Of a stretch of DNA of 64,000 bases, positions 1-8,370 are shown piece after piece. Position 1 is the first letter of the stretch, and each line of letters starts with the position of its first letter. This DNA is from Confluentibacter flavum. GTDB taxonomy: Bacteria; Bacteroidota; Bacteroidia; Flavobacteriales; Flavobacteriaceae. The notes beneath the pieces were generated by a model. The model was not told the origin of the DNA. It did no database searches and worked only from the letters and a program-made list of their open reading frames with translations. Both the position numbers and the translations under genes were made by a program. The stretch covers positions 1 to 64,000 of the forward strand of contig NZ_PJEO01000050.1 of NCBI RefSeq assembly GCF_002843175.1, written 5' to 3'.

Positions 1-19
1 TAACGTGAGTTCGACGTAA
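1..19 (+). repeat. Left terminal inverted repeat of the IS982-type element
   Basis: Pairs with 1011-1029 in inverted orientation, 18 of 19 bases identical (c/t difference at the 15th base). Confidence 0.85.
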
Positions 20-104
20 AAAAGTTGATTTATTTATAATAAAAAAGCGAAAAATTTAGTAAATTAAAGTTCTGAATTTCAATTATATAACTAAATATTT
101 CGCT

Positions 105-1010
105 ATGATTTCCGATTCTAAAATTACTGAAATTTTCTGTTCTATTGATGATTTTTGTCTTGAATTTGTCCCTTTTTGGCAAAAAAGCCTACTGGCCAAT
201 GGAAAAAAGCGCACCAGAGCTTCAAAAATGGGCCTCTCTGAAGTAATGACCATTCAAGTGCTTTTCCATTTATCCGGGTATAAAACCTTCAAGGATTTTT
301 ATATAGGCTATGTCTCAAAACATCTAACCAGTTATTTTCCAAACCTGGTATCCTATAATCGTATGGTGGAACTCAAAGGGCAAAGCTTTATGCCCCTGGC
401 TATTTACCTCAAAGTTTGTGGATTGGCAAATTGTACGGGGATTAGTTTTATAGATTCTACGCCCCTAAGGGTTTGTGACAAGCGAAGAATTAACCAACAT
501 AGGGTATTCAAGGATTTGGCACAAAGGGGACAATGTTCCCTGGGTTGGTTCTATGGTTTCAAATTGCACATAATCACCAATGACCAAGGCGGTATCATTG
601 ATTTTATGATAACTAAAGGCAATGTGGATGATAGAAAACCTTTACGCTTCAAAGCCTTTGTTAAAAAGCTGTTTGGGAAGCTCTTTGGTGACAAAGGCTA
701 CATCTCCAAAGATCTATTTACTGAGTTGTTCTATAATGGAGTGCATCTGGTAACCAAGCTTAAAAAGAACATGAAAACAAAACTATTGACCCCTGTGCAA
801 GATGCTTATCATTTAAGAAAAAGGGCCATTATCGAAACTATTTTTGACCAACTCAAGAACATTTGCCAAGTTGAACATTCTAGACATAGAAGCGTAACCA
901 ACTACTTCAATAATATTTTTGCCTCACTTATTGCCTATAATTTTAAAGATAGAAAACCTTCTTTAAAAAACAACTTCGTCGATACAAAGCAACTGTATTT
1001 AACTTTATAA
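105..1010 (+). CDS. IS982-family transposase
   Basis: A 301-residue DDE transposase that cuts and rejoins the ends of the surrounding element. The catalytic triad can be placed at D117 (in FIDSTPLRVC), D196 (in FGDKGYIS) and E244 (in AIIETIFDQLK), with the IS982-type phrases GFKLHIITND and GNVDDRKPL between them. The length is normal for the family and no frameshift or internal stop is seen. The ATG at 105 follows an AT-rich stretch, as expected just inside the left terminal repeat. Family assignment is from recognised motifs, not a search. Confidence 0.92.
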   Translation: MISDSKITEIFCSIDDFCLEFVPFWQKSLLANGKKRTRASKMGLSEVMTIQVLFHLSGYKTFKDFYIGYVSKHLTSYFPNLVSYNRMVELKGQSFMPLAIYLKVCGLANCTGISFIDSTPLRVCDKRRINQHRVFKDLAQRGQCSLGWFYGFKLHIITNDQGGIIDFMITKGNVDDRKPLRFKAFVKKLFGKLFGDKGYISKDLFTELFYNGVHLVTKLKKNMKTKLLTPVQDAYHLRKRAIIETIFDQLKNICQVEHSRHRSVTNYFNNIFASLIAYNFKDRKPSLKNNFVDTKQLYLTL

Positions 1011-1029
1011 TTACATCGAACTCACGTTA
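1011..1029 (-). repeat. Right terminal inverted repeat of the IS982-type element
   Basis: The complement reads taacgtgagttcgatgtaa and matches 1-19 with one difference. It starts right after the transposase stop codon. Confidence 0.85.
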
Positions 1030-1077
1030 TTTAACTGAGGTGATTTAGTTAAGTTATTGTTTACCTTGCACTTAAAA

Positions 1078-1971
1078 TTATTTGTTAGTATCAATATACA
1101 ATGCTTTTTTTAAGGCATCGTGCATTACAGTAGCATCTACATCTACTCCTGTCCAATGTTTAATGCCAATAACACCTTGGTTAACCAACATTTGCAATCC
1201 ATCAATTGTTTTACAACCCTTTGCTGTTGCTGTTTGTAATAAATGTGTTTGTGGCGGATTGGGGATACAATCAGCAACTAACATATTAATAGTCATGGAA
1301 GTAAAATCAATGTTCAATTGTTCATTTATATTGGGATATAATCCAATACTCGTGGCGTTAATTACGATATCTGAACTCGTGGCAATAGCATATTTTTTCG
1401 TCCAAGGCTGATAAATGGCCTTTGCGCTTGTGCTATTATTTAATAATGCAACAACAGCTTGAGCACGCTCTTTACTGCGGTTAACAATGGTTATTGATGA
1501 GACTCCAGCTAATGCCAATTCTACAGCTATTGCTCTTGCAGCACCGCCAGCACCAAATAAGGTAACATGTTTATTTTCGGGATTGATATGTTTTTTAAGG
1601 GCTTGCAAAAAACCTTTGCCATCTGTATTTTCACCAATCCATGTATCACCCTGTTTTACAACCGTATTTACGGCACCTATTAATTGTGCCGATTCTCCGA
1701 GTTTGTCCAAATGTTGGATGATTGCTACTTTATGAGGTAAAGAACAATTAAAGCCGGCCCAACCCATAGCCTTGGCACCATTTACTGCGGCTTCTAGGTT
1801 TTGTGGACTAACTTCACAGGTGATATAACGAAAATGTAATCCATGATGTTGATAGGCTGCTTCTACCATCACTACAGTAGGATTTTCAGCGGCAGGCTGC
1901 GCAAAACAGGCTGTTAACTGTGGCAAAAAGTCAGGAGAGGGTTTCAATTTGTTTTTATTGGAATTTTCCAT
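1078..1971 (-). CDS. aroE: Shikimate dehydrogenase-family protein (divergent AroE)
   Basis: A 297-residue protein of the AroE/YdiB family, which reduces 3-dehydroshikimate with NADPH in aromatic amino acid synthesis. Visible: NCSLPHK at 75-81 with the catalytic lysine K81; ENTDG at 114-118 with the catalytic aspartate; the dinucleotide loop GAGGAARA at 140-147; and NRS at 164-166, which usually binds the NADP phosphate. Unusual: the N-terminal shikimate-binding SxS motif (HSxSP in standard AroE) is replaced by AENPT at 28-32, and the protein is about 45 residues longer than the usual flavobacterial AroE. The dehydrogenase fold is clear; the substrate is less certain. It could be a second, specialised copy. 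It is convergent with the IS element. Confidence 0.8.
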   Translation of the reverse strand: MENSNKNKLKPSPDFLPQLTACFAQPAAENPTVVMVEAAYQHHGLHFRYITCEVSPQNLEAAVNGAKAMGWAGFNCSLPHKVAIIQHLDKLGESAQLIGAVNTVVKQGDTWIGENTDGKGFLQALKKHINPENKHVTLFGAGGAARAIAVELALAGVSSITIVNRSKERAQAVVALLNNSTSAKAIYQPWTKKYAIATSSDIVINATSIGLYPNINEQLNIDFTSMTINMLVADCIPNPPQTHLLQTATAKGCKTIDGLQMLVNQGVIGIKHWTGVDVDATVMHDALKKALYIDTNK

Positions 1972-2034
1972 GATAATAAATTGTGAAGGCAGTAGTTTTC
2001 AATTAAATAAATCTATGGGGTAAATTAAAAGTTT

Positions 2035-2880
2035 TTAATTGGAATAAAGATTAAAAAATTGTTCAGCATCCTCAATATCCTGTACTTCCAAAATCCAACA
2101 AACTTCCGATAGATCAGAGAAATCCAAACCACCCGCTGCTACGGCTTCATTAAGGTAACGCCCATCTTTTCCGTTATATTCGTTTGATAAATCTATAGCG
2201 AGCTGCCAAATTTCGATTAACTTAGGGTTCTTCATTTTATCTTTCCATTGAGTATACTCAGAGGAACGAAACCCTGGAGTTCCGTTACCAACAGAATTAC
2301 CATCAGGAATTTTTATATAATTTGCAGTTTCCTTTACAAATTGCAAACTCGATGGAGAAGTAGAATTTTCATTCCATTCACTATGTTGAACGACATGAAT
2401 GCGTTCAGAAATTTTTATTTCAGGTAAATCCGTTTGTATGGCTTTTATAAGTTCAGCAGTGAAATCTGATTGTCCTGCTTCTGCAATCCAAATATCACCT
2501 TGGTTGTCGAGGGTTGCTTTTATTTTAGCTTTCACTTGTTGAACAGCTGATTTTAAATTTTCATGTGCATCTGTCCAATTATCTCCAAATGCCAGTTTAA
2601 ATAAAGCATTGGGTGGAACATAAAGCCCCTCTTGAATACCGTAAGTGCCGGCAACTGCATGATAATTTATTTTTGAAAAATTGGGGTGAGACAAAATCGT
2701 CATTAAAGCAGCTACTGTATGAAGGTCGTCTACATCAGTTTTACAGTCAAATTGAACTAATAGCAAATCTTTTTCTATATTAAATTTAGCTACCTCTGAA
2801 GGTTTTGGGTTTATAGCATGACTTTCAAATAACATAAAAATAGTTGCTATAACAAGTAAAATAATTTTTTTTGATTTCAT
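2035..2880 (-). CDS. Exported nucleoside-hydrolase-like protein
   Basis: A 281-residue protein with an N-terminal signal peptide (hydrophobic IILLVIATIFMLFESHA, cleavage likely after SHA near residue 22). The start of the mature part, LLLVQFDCKTDVDDLHT, has the early Asp cluster (DxxxDVDD) used by inosine-uridine nucleoside hydrolases and related DUF1593 proteins to bind calcium and ribose, but it differs from the classical DTDPGxDD. No lipobox is seen. It follows polA on the same strand, 18 bp after its stop, and may be cotranscribed. A function beyond a periplasmic nucleoside-hydrolase-type fold cannot be given from sequence. Confidence 0.55.
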   Translation of the reverse strand: MKSKKIILLVIATIFMLFESHAINPKPSEVAKFNIEKDLLLVQFDCKTDVDDLHTVAALMTILSHPNFSKINYHAVAGTYGIQEGLYVPPNALFKLAFGDNWTDAHENLKSAVQQVKAKIKATLDNQGDIWIAEAGQSDFTAELIKAIQTDLPEIKISERIHVVQHSEWNENSTSPSSLQFVKETANYIKIPDGNSVGNGTPGFRSSEYTQWKDKMKNPKLIEIWQLAIDLSNEYNGKDGRYLNEAVAAGGLDFSDLSEVCWILEVQDIEDAEQFFNLYSN

Positions 2881-2898
2881 TTTAATAATTTTTAGTGT

Positions 2899-5751
2899 TT
2901 AGTGTGCTTCCAACCAGTCATTTCCAACGCCCAAATCTACATCAAGCGGGACTTCAAGTTTATAGGCATTTTCCATTTCAGTTTTTACAAGGGTTTTGAT
3001 GGTTTCCAATTCAGGTTTAAAAACATCAAAAACCAACTCGTCATGTACTTGCAAAAGCATTTTTGTTTTGTAATTGCCAGCTTCTAGCTTATCATATATA
3101 TTTATCATGGCTATTTTAATAATATCGGCCGCACTACCTTGGATGGGTGCGTTTACCGCATTACGTTCTGCCGCTCCTCTAACAACAGCGTTTCTAGAAT
3201 TAATATCTTTTAAATACCGGCGTCTTCCTAAAACTGTTTGCACATAACCATGATCTCTAGCAAAATCAATTTGTTCGCTGATATAACTTCGTAATTTAGG
3301 ATAGGTTGTGTAATATGTATCAATAAGTTCTTTGGCTTCGCTTCTGGAGAGATTTGTTTGATTGCTTAATCCGAAAGCGGAAACACCATATATAATACCA
3401 AAATTAACGGTTTTGGCATTGCTTCGTTGTTCTCGAGTTACGTCGTTTAAAGGGACGTTAAATACTTTTGATGCTGTTGACGCATGAATATCTTCACCGT
3501 TTTTAAAAGCATTTATCATGGTTTCTTCTTTGCTTAAAGCGGCGATGATACGGAGTTCTATTTGACTGTAATCGGCAGATAATAAAACATAATCATCATT
3601 TCGGGGGATAAATGCTTTACGCACTTCCCTGCCACGTTCTGTACGAATGGGAATGTTTTGAAGGTTTGGATTATTACTGCTTAAACGTCCAGTGGCGGCA
3701 ACGGTTTGCATATAATCTGTGTGTACTCTACCAGTGATATTTAACACTTGATTTGGCAAGGCATCCACATAGGTGCTTTTTAGTTTTGATAAGCCTCTAT
3801 AATCTAAAATATGCTGAATGATTTCGTGGTCTTTTGCTAAATAGCTCAATATGTCCTCGGACGTAGCATATTGCCCTGTTTTGGTTTTTTTTGGTTTATC
3901 AACAAGTTTCATTTTATCAAAAAGAATCTCACCCAATTGTTTTGGCGAAGCGATGTTAAAGGTTTCTCCCGCCACTTTATAGATGTTTTCTTCTAATGTC
4001 TTGATGTCGTTATCTAATACAACCGACAATGATTTTAAAAAGTTTTCATCCAAATTGATGCCTTCCAATTCCATTGAGGCCAAAACGCGCAACAATGGAA
4101 TTTCTATGTCATCAAATAGTTTCTGAATATTGGCTTCACCCAATTCTTTTTCAAAATGTTCCTTAAGCTGAAGTGTTACATCGGCATCTTCAACAGCGTA
4201 TTCCGTTTGTTTTTCTAATGGAACATCTCTCATGGTTATTTGATTCTTACCAGTTTTACCAATGAGTTCGGTAATGGAAATAGGCGTATAGTTCAAATAG
4301 GTTTCTGCCAAAACATCCATATTGTGTCGCATATCGGGATTGATAAGATAATGCGCCAACATGGTATCAAACAATTTACCTTGTACTTTGATGTTGTATT
4401 TATGAAGTACCTTGATGTCGTACTTTAAATTCTGACCGATTTTTTCAATAGTGTCATTTTCAAAAAACGGACGCAGTTGTTCAATAAGTTCTTGAGCTTC
4501 GGCTTGGTTTTCTGGAAATGGCAGGTAAAATCCTTTGCCTATTTCCCAAGAAAATGCAATGCCGACCAATTCGGCTATAATAGGGTCAATGTTTGTGGTT
4601 TCGGTATCAAAACAAATACTTTTCTGATTCAATAAATTTTTGATAAATAGTTTCGTTGCCATTCCGGGAGCGACACTCTGGTAAAAATGTGATTTGCTGG
4701 CTGCGGTATCTCTTGAGCTATAATTTGTTATTACTTTTTCTTCACCATCATTTCCAAATAATGAAAATTGACCAGCACCGGCATGCCCCTTTTGTCCTTC
4801 GGACGTTTTCCCCAAAGGGGAATTTTTCACGTTTTCAGTAGTTTTTTCTGTTAAACTTGTTTCAGCTTCAACAGAAAATGTTTTTACAAAATTTGCCAAT
4901 AGTTGTCTGAATTCTAATTCTTCAAAAATCTCAGTTACTTTTTGAATATCGGGATGGTCTAGCTCAAAATCCTTTGAGTTAAAATCAACAGGAACATCCA
5001 ACATAATGGTAGCAAGTTTTTTTGAAAGCAATCCTAATTCTTTAGCATTCTCTATGTTTTCCCTCATTTTTCCTTTTAACTCATGGGTATTTGCCAACAG
5101 GTTTTCCATACTACCATATTCTGCCAACAGTTTTTTCGCCGTTTTTTCGCCAACACCCGGTAATCCAGGGATATTATCGCTAGAGTCGCCCATCATGCCC
5201 AAAAAGTCAATGACCTGTAATGGGTCTGTTACCTCAAATTTTTTCTTCACTTCTTCAATACCCCAAGTTTCGTAACCACCACCAAAAACAGGGCGATACA
5301 TAAAAATATTTTCAGAAACCAATTGTGCAAAATCTTTATCGGGTGTTACCATAAAGGTTTTATAACCTTCTTTTTCAGCTTGTTTGGAAAGGGTTCCAAT
5401 AACATCATCGGCCTCATAGCCTTCCTTTACCATAATAGGAATATGCATGGCTTTTAAAATATCTTCTATATAGGGAATGGCAATTTTAATAGCTTCTGGT
5501 GTTACATCTCGATTGGCTTTGTAGGCTTCAAACATTTCCACGCGATCAACACTGCCGCCTTTATCAAAACAAACAGCTAAGTGGTCTGGTCGTTCTCTTT
5601 TTATAACATCTAAAAGGGAGTTCATAAACCCCATAATAGCTGAGGTATCTGTGCCCTTAGAATTGATTCTCGGATTTTTAATAAAGGCATAATAACCACG
5701 AAAAATGAGGGCATAGGCATCAACAAGGAAAAGACGTTTTTGATTTGACAT
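2899..5751 (-). CDS. polA: DNA polymerase I
   Basis: A 950-residue polymerase for Okazaki fragment processing and repair synthesis. Domains: 5'-3' exonuclease/flap nuclease (about 1-290, with EADDVIGTL, TPDKDFAQLV and the helix-hairpin-helix GVGEKTAKKLL); a linker (about 290-360); a 3'-5' exonuclease (about 375-550) that keeps the DxE motif in FDTETTN, NLKYDIK and YAVEDADV, so proofreading is probably active; and a family A polymerase (about 555-950) with DYSQIELR, RSNAKTVNFGIIYG and the C-terminal VHDELVFDV. The ATG at 5751 lies about 22 bases below a good -7 element. The linker holds a short in-frame palindromic insertion at about residues 310-320, described separately. Full family length. 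Confidence 0.97.
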   Translation of the reverse strand: MSNQKRLFLVDAYALIFRGYYAFIKNPRINSKGTDTSAIMGFMNSLLDVIKRERPDHLAVCFDKGGSVDRVEMFEAYKANRDVTPEAIKIAIPYIEDILKAMHIPIMVKEGYEADDVIGTLSKQAEKEGYKTFMVTPDKDFAQLVSENIFMYRPVFGGGYETWGIEEVKKKFEVTDPLQVIDFLGMMGDSSDNIPGLPGVGEKTAKKLLAEYGSMENLLANTHELKGKMRENIENAKELGLLSKKLATIMLDVPVDFNSKDFELDHPDIQKVTEIFEELEFRQLLANFVKTFSVEAETSLTEKTTENVKNSPLGKTSEGQKGHAGAGQFSLFGNDGEEKVITNYSSRDTAASKSHFYQSVAPGMATKLFIKNLLNQKSICFDTETTNIDPIIAELVGIAFSWEIGKGFYLPFPENQAEAQELIEQLRPFFENDTIEKIGQNLKYDIKVLHKYNIKVQGKLFDTMLAHYLINPDMRHNMDVLAETYLNYTPISITELIGKTGKNQITMRDVPLEKQTEYAVEDADVTLQLKEHFEKELGEANIQKLFDDIEIPLLRVLASMELEGINLDENFLKSLSVVLDNDIKTLEENIYKVAGETFNIASPKQLGEILFDKMKLVDKPKKTKTGQYATSEDILSYLAKDHEIIQHILDYRGLSKLKSTYVDALPNQVLNITGRVHTDYMQTVAATGRLSSNNPNLQNIPIRTERGREVRKAFIPRNDDYVLLSADYSQIELRIIAALSKEETMINAFKNGEDIHASTASKVFNVPLNDVTREQRSNAKTVNFGIIYGVSAFGLSNQTNLSRSEAKELIDTYYTTYPKLRSYISEQIDFARDHGYVQTVLGRRRYLKDINSRNAVVRGAAERNAVNAPIQGSAADIIKIAMINIYDKLEAGNYKTKMLLQVHDELVFDVFKPELETIKTLVKTEMENAYKLEVPLDVDLGVGNDWLEAH
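4794..4822. repeat. Palindromic insertion inside the polA linker
   Basis: Two adjacent perfect hairpins lie within coding sequence: GTCC-TTC-GGAC at 4794-4804 and TTCCCC-AAA-GGGGAA at 4808-4822. On the coding strand they encode about SPLGKTSEGQ, a low-complexity segment in the non-catalytic linker between the 5' nuclease and the 3'-5' exonuclease. The frame is kept. The composition (G/C clusters) differs from the AT-rich gene around it. Confidence 0.6.
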
Positions 5752-5773
5752 TTTGGTTTTTTTGATAGAAAAC

Positions 5774-5781
5774 CAAAGCTA
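5774..5781 (-). promoter_or_regulatory. -7 element for polA
   Basis: On the minus strand this reads TAGCTTTG, a perfect match to the Bacteroidota -7 consensus TAnnTTTG, about 22 bases before the polA ATG. No clear -33 TTG was found at the usual spacing. Confidence 0.5.
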
Positions 5782-5890
5782 CAAAAAGTTATCTTTAAAA
5801 TGGAAATTAATGGGTAAGCTATTTGTTTAGTGATTTTAATAACTAGTATAAGGGTTGAATCTTAACTAATAGTTAAATAAAATTCACTTG

Positions 5891-5922
5891 TTGGCTATTA
5901 ATTTAGAATACCATTATCTTTG
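5891..5922 (+). promoter_or_regulatory. Promoter of the metallophosphoesterase gene
   Basis: TTG at 5891-5893, 21 bases, then TATCTTTG at 5915-5922, matching the Bacteroidota -33/-7 pattern. The last bases of the -7 element are the same TTG (5920) that would be the longest possible start codon, which argues for translation from the ATG at 5935. Confidence 0.6.
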
Positions 5923-5934
5923 AATAAAAAATCT

Positions 5935-7170
5935 ATGCTTCGTTGGACTATCTTTCTAATTATTTTTGGAATTTTAGATTTTTATGCTTTTCAGGCATTT
6001 AGAACTCTTAGTAAAAATAATTGGCTTCTAGCTATATATTGGATAATTACCTTGTTGGTAGTAGGCAATTTTGTTTATAGTTATTATGGCTTTAATAGAA
6101 GCGATGGGTTTTCGCATGCTAATGCTTATGCTGTTGGATTTTTTATAGCCATTTTAATTCCCAAAATGGTTTTGCTTTTGGTTATGTTTGGTGAAGATAT
6201 TTTCAGGGTACCACAGGCCGTTTACAGATATTTTACTGAAGGCAATTCAGCACAAGGCCATTATTTTCCCCCAAGAAGGGAGTTTATTAGTAAAATTGCT
6301 TTGGGCTTGGCAGCAATCCCATTTGCCTCCATCATATATGGGATTTATAAGGGTCGTTATAATTTTAAAGTTTTAAAATATACGTTGCACTTTGAAGATT
6401 TACCTAAAGCCTTTGATGGTTATAAAATTACTCAAATTAGCGATATACATTCTGGGAGTTTCGATAATGTAGAAAAGGTACACTATGCTGTAAACTTAAT
6501 AAATGAGCAAGAAAGTGATGTGATCTTATTTACTGGAGATATGGTAAATAATAAAGCCGAAGAAATGCAGCCATATATGGGCATCTTTGGTAACCTTAGG
6601 GCTAAAGATGGTTTGTTTTCAATTTTGGGAAACCATGATTATGGCGATTATGTGTCTTGGGAATCAAATGAAGCCAAACACAAAAACTTAGAAGATTTAA
6701 AAGCAATTCAAAAGCAATTAGGGTTTGATTTACTGCTTAATGAAAGTAGGTATCTTGAAAAAGATGGTGATAGAATCGCGTTAGTTGGGGTTGAAAATTG
6801 GGGTGTTGGAGGATTTAAAAAAGCAGGAGATTTAAAAAAGGCCTCAAAACATATTGGTGAAAACGATTTTAAGATATTGATGAGCCACGACCCATCACAT
6901 TGGGAAAACGAAGTCATTCAAGACGCTTATCATTATCATTTAACATTAAGTGGCCATACCCACGGCATGCAATTTGGTATTGAAATTCCTGGATGGATTA
7001 AATGGAGCCCTTCTAAATGGCGCTATAAATATTGGGCTGGTATTTATAAAGAAATGGGTCAGTATATTAATGTAAATAGAGGTTTTGGATATTTGGCTTT
7101 TCCAGGGCGTGTGGGCATTTGGCCAGAAATTACGGTTATAGAACTTAAAAAGGGGACTATCGTATCTTAA
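5935..7170 (+). CDS. Membrane-anchored metallophosphoesterase
   Basis: A 411-residue protein with several hydrophobic N-terminal helices (about 1-110: WTIFLIIFGILDFYAF, LLAIYWIITLLVVGNFVY, VGFFIAILIPKMVLLLVMF, plus one near IALGLAAIPFASIIYG) and a calcineurin-like phosphoesterase domain. All metal motifs are present in order: SDIHSG, FTGDMV, LGNHDYGDY, SHDPSHW and SGHTHGMQFG. It resembles the YkoQ/YaeI group of membrane phosphoesterases, some of which act on lipid phosphates; the substrate here is unknown. A TTG at 5920 would add five residues, but it overlaps the promoter, so the ATG at 5935 is preferred. That leaves a leader of only about 8-10 bases. Confidence 0.85.
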   Translation: MLRWTIFLIIFGILDFYAFQAFRTLSKNNWLLAIYWIITLLVVGNFVYSYYGFNRSDGFSHANAYAVGFFIAILIPKMVLLLVMFGEDIFRVPQAVYRYFTEGNSAQGHYFPPRREFISKIALGLAAIPFASIIYGIYKGRYNFKVLKYTLHFEDLPKAFDGYKITQISDIHSGSFDNVEKVHYAVNLINEQESDVILFTGDMVNNKAEEMQPYMGIFGNLRAKDGLFSILGNHDYGDYVSWESNEAKHKNLEDLKAIQKQLGFDLLLNESRYLEKDGDRIALVGVENWGVGGFKKAGDLKKASKHIGENDFKILMSHDPSHWENEVIQDAYHYHLTLSGHTHGMQFGIEIPGWIKWSPSKWRYKYWAGIYKEMGQYINVNRGFGYLAFPGRVGIWPEITVIELKKGTIVS

Positions 7171-7262
7171 TTGCTTTGTAAATCACCATTCATATAAAGA
7201 AATTACGTATTTTTATATTAATCCATTGAGAAATGTATTTTTGATTAATGCAATTATTTGTA

Positions 7263-7326
7263 ATATGAAATCGCCCTAAACAAGATGTTTGCTTACAAAC
7301 ACGAATGAAGATAAGCGATTTCGTAT
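7263..7326. other. Nested inverted repeats, candidate structured RNA element
   Basis: The outer arms 7263-7274 and 7315-7326 pair over 12 positions with one G-T wobble (core GAAATCGC / GCGATTTC). Inside is a perfect hairpin TGTTTG-CTTA-CAAACA at 7286-7301. It lies in the 239-bp gap between the metallophosphoesterase and the thioredoxin-like gene. No T-tract follows, so it is not a standard terminator. Confidence 0.4.
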
Positions 7327-7369
7327 GACTTTTAAAAAACAAATATTATCTACATATGAAAAAAATATG

Positions 7370-7377
7370 TAGGTTTG
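7370..7377 (+). promoter_or_regulatory. -7 element for the thioredoxin-like gene
   Basis: TAGGTTTG matches TAnnTTTG, 32 bases upstream of the ATG at 7410. It overlaps the right arm of an 8-bp inverted repeat, CTACATAT (7350-7357) / ATATGTAG (7365-7372), which could be a regulator site. No -33 TTG at good spacing. Confidence 0.4.
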
Positions 7378-7409
7378 TATAAGTGTATTTGACTAATAAA
7401 CAATAAAGT

Positions 7410-7706
7410 ATGTCAAAATTTGGGGAACTTATTGATGTAGATATTCCTGTTTTGTTAGATTTTTTTACAGAATGGAATGAGCAATCTACTGCTATGCACG
7501 CTGTGCTAAGAGATGTTGCTGCAGCTTTAGGGGATAAAGCTAAGGTCATTAAAATTGATGTTGAAAAGAATGAAGAATTAGCAGAAGCCCTTCGTGTGAA
7601 AGGATTGCCAACATTGATTATCTATAAAAATGGCGAAATGAAATGGCGTCAAAGTGGAGAACAAGATGCCAATACACTTATAGGCATCATTCAGCAATAT
7701 ATTTAA
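7410..7706 (+). CDS. Thioredoxin-fold protein without the CxxC active site
   Basis: A 98-residue single-domain thioredoxin-like protein. The fold is recognisable: PVLLDFFTEW before the active-site position, VIKIDVEKNEELAEALRVKGLPTLIIYKNGE with the conserved cis-proline (P67), and a C-terminal helix. The active-site WCGPC is replaced by WNEQS (22-26) and there is no cysteine in the whole protein, so it cannot act as a disulfide reductase. It may be a chaperone-like or binding member of the family. No signal peptide, so cytoplasmic. The stop overlaps the convergent deacetylase gene by 4 bases. Confidence 0.85.
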   Translation: MSKFGELIDVDIPVLLDFFTEWNEQSTAMHAVLRDVAAALGDKAKVIKIDVEKNEELAEALRVKGLPTLIIYKNGEMKWRQSGEQDANTLIGIIQQYI

Positions 7707-8356
7707 AAAATTAAAGGTTTAAAACTATAGCCTTTTTCACTAAAGTATTTTAATACTTTTGGTAATGTGTATTGCATATTTTTTGAGGCTTTTACACTAT
7801 CATGAAAAACAATAATACTGCCGTTAGTAGATTTTGTTGTAACATTATTTAAACAGGTTTCCATACTTATCGTCTTATCCCAATCAAAAGATATGACATC
7901 CCACATAATTATTTTGTATCCTAGCTTCATTAATTCTTTTCCTTGTTTAGGCGTTATTTGACCATACGGTGGACGAAAGAGATTAACGTTTGAAGACGAC
8001 AAATCCATCATTTGAGAATTTAGTATCCCCTGCGTTTTTTCAATATCAAGTAAATAATCTTTGGCTTTAGTTTTCCAACCCTTTACATGATTATAGGTAT
8101 GATTTCCAACAGTGTGGCCTTCATTTAAAATATCTTGAAAGATGTCAGGATAGTTTTCAATGTTTTTTCCAATACAAAAAAAAGTAGCTTTTGCATGGAA
8201 GGATTTTAAAGTGTTTAGTACCCAATTAGTAATTTCGGGTGTCGGGCCATCATCAAAGGTAAGATAGACTATTTTATCATCAGTTGGGATGTCCCAAACA
8301 TAGTTTGGGAACATCTTTTTCGCAACTAATGGTGTTTTGATGGGTGTTAAGGTCAT
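7703..8356 (-). CDS. Polysaccharide deacetylase (NodB domain, CE4)
   Basis: A 217-residue protein that is almost entirely one NodB homology domain. CE4 motifs: TFDDGP (D35, D36: catalytic base and metal ligand), HTYNH (H86, H90: metal ligands), RPPYG, WDVISFDW and IVFHDS with the C-terminal catalytic histidine. The family removes N- or O-acetyl groups from peptidoglycan, chitin oligomers or xylan; which of these applies cannot be told. There is no clear signal peptide or membrane anchor at the N-terminus, unlike most exported CE4 enzymes. It follows the DUF2723 gene by 14 bases on the same strand, suggesting one transcript and a shared envelope or glycan role. Confidence 0.88.
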   Translation of the reverse strand: MTLTPIKTPLVAKKMFPNYVWDIPTDDKIVYLTFDDGPTPEITNWVLNTLKSFHAKATFFCIGKNIENYPDIFQDILNEGHTVGNHTYNHVKGWKTKAKDYLLDIEKTQGILNSQMMDLSSSNVNLFRPPYGQITPKQGKELMKLGYKIIMWDVISFDWDKTISMETCLNNVTTKSTNGSIIVFHDSVKASKNMQYTLPKVLKYFSEKGYSFKPLIF

Positions 8357-8370
8357 AGGCCTTATAAAAA

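Larger units (their letters stand above)
1..1029 (+). mobile_element. IS982-family insertion sequence
   Basis: Near-perfect terminal inverted repeats bracket a single transposase gene: 1-19 (taacgtgagttcgacgtaa) and the complement of 1011-1029 differ at one base in 19. The length, about 1.03 kb with one ORF of about 300 codons, is typical of IS982. The outermost bases are uncertain because the left end coincides with the window edge, so no target-site duplication can be read. The ORF is intact and both ends are present, so the copy may still be active. It lies 48 bp from the 3' end of the shikimate dehydrogenase gene and interrupts no gene visible on that side. Confidence 0.9.
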
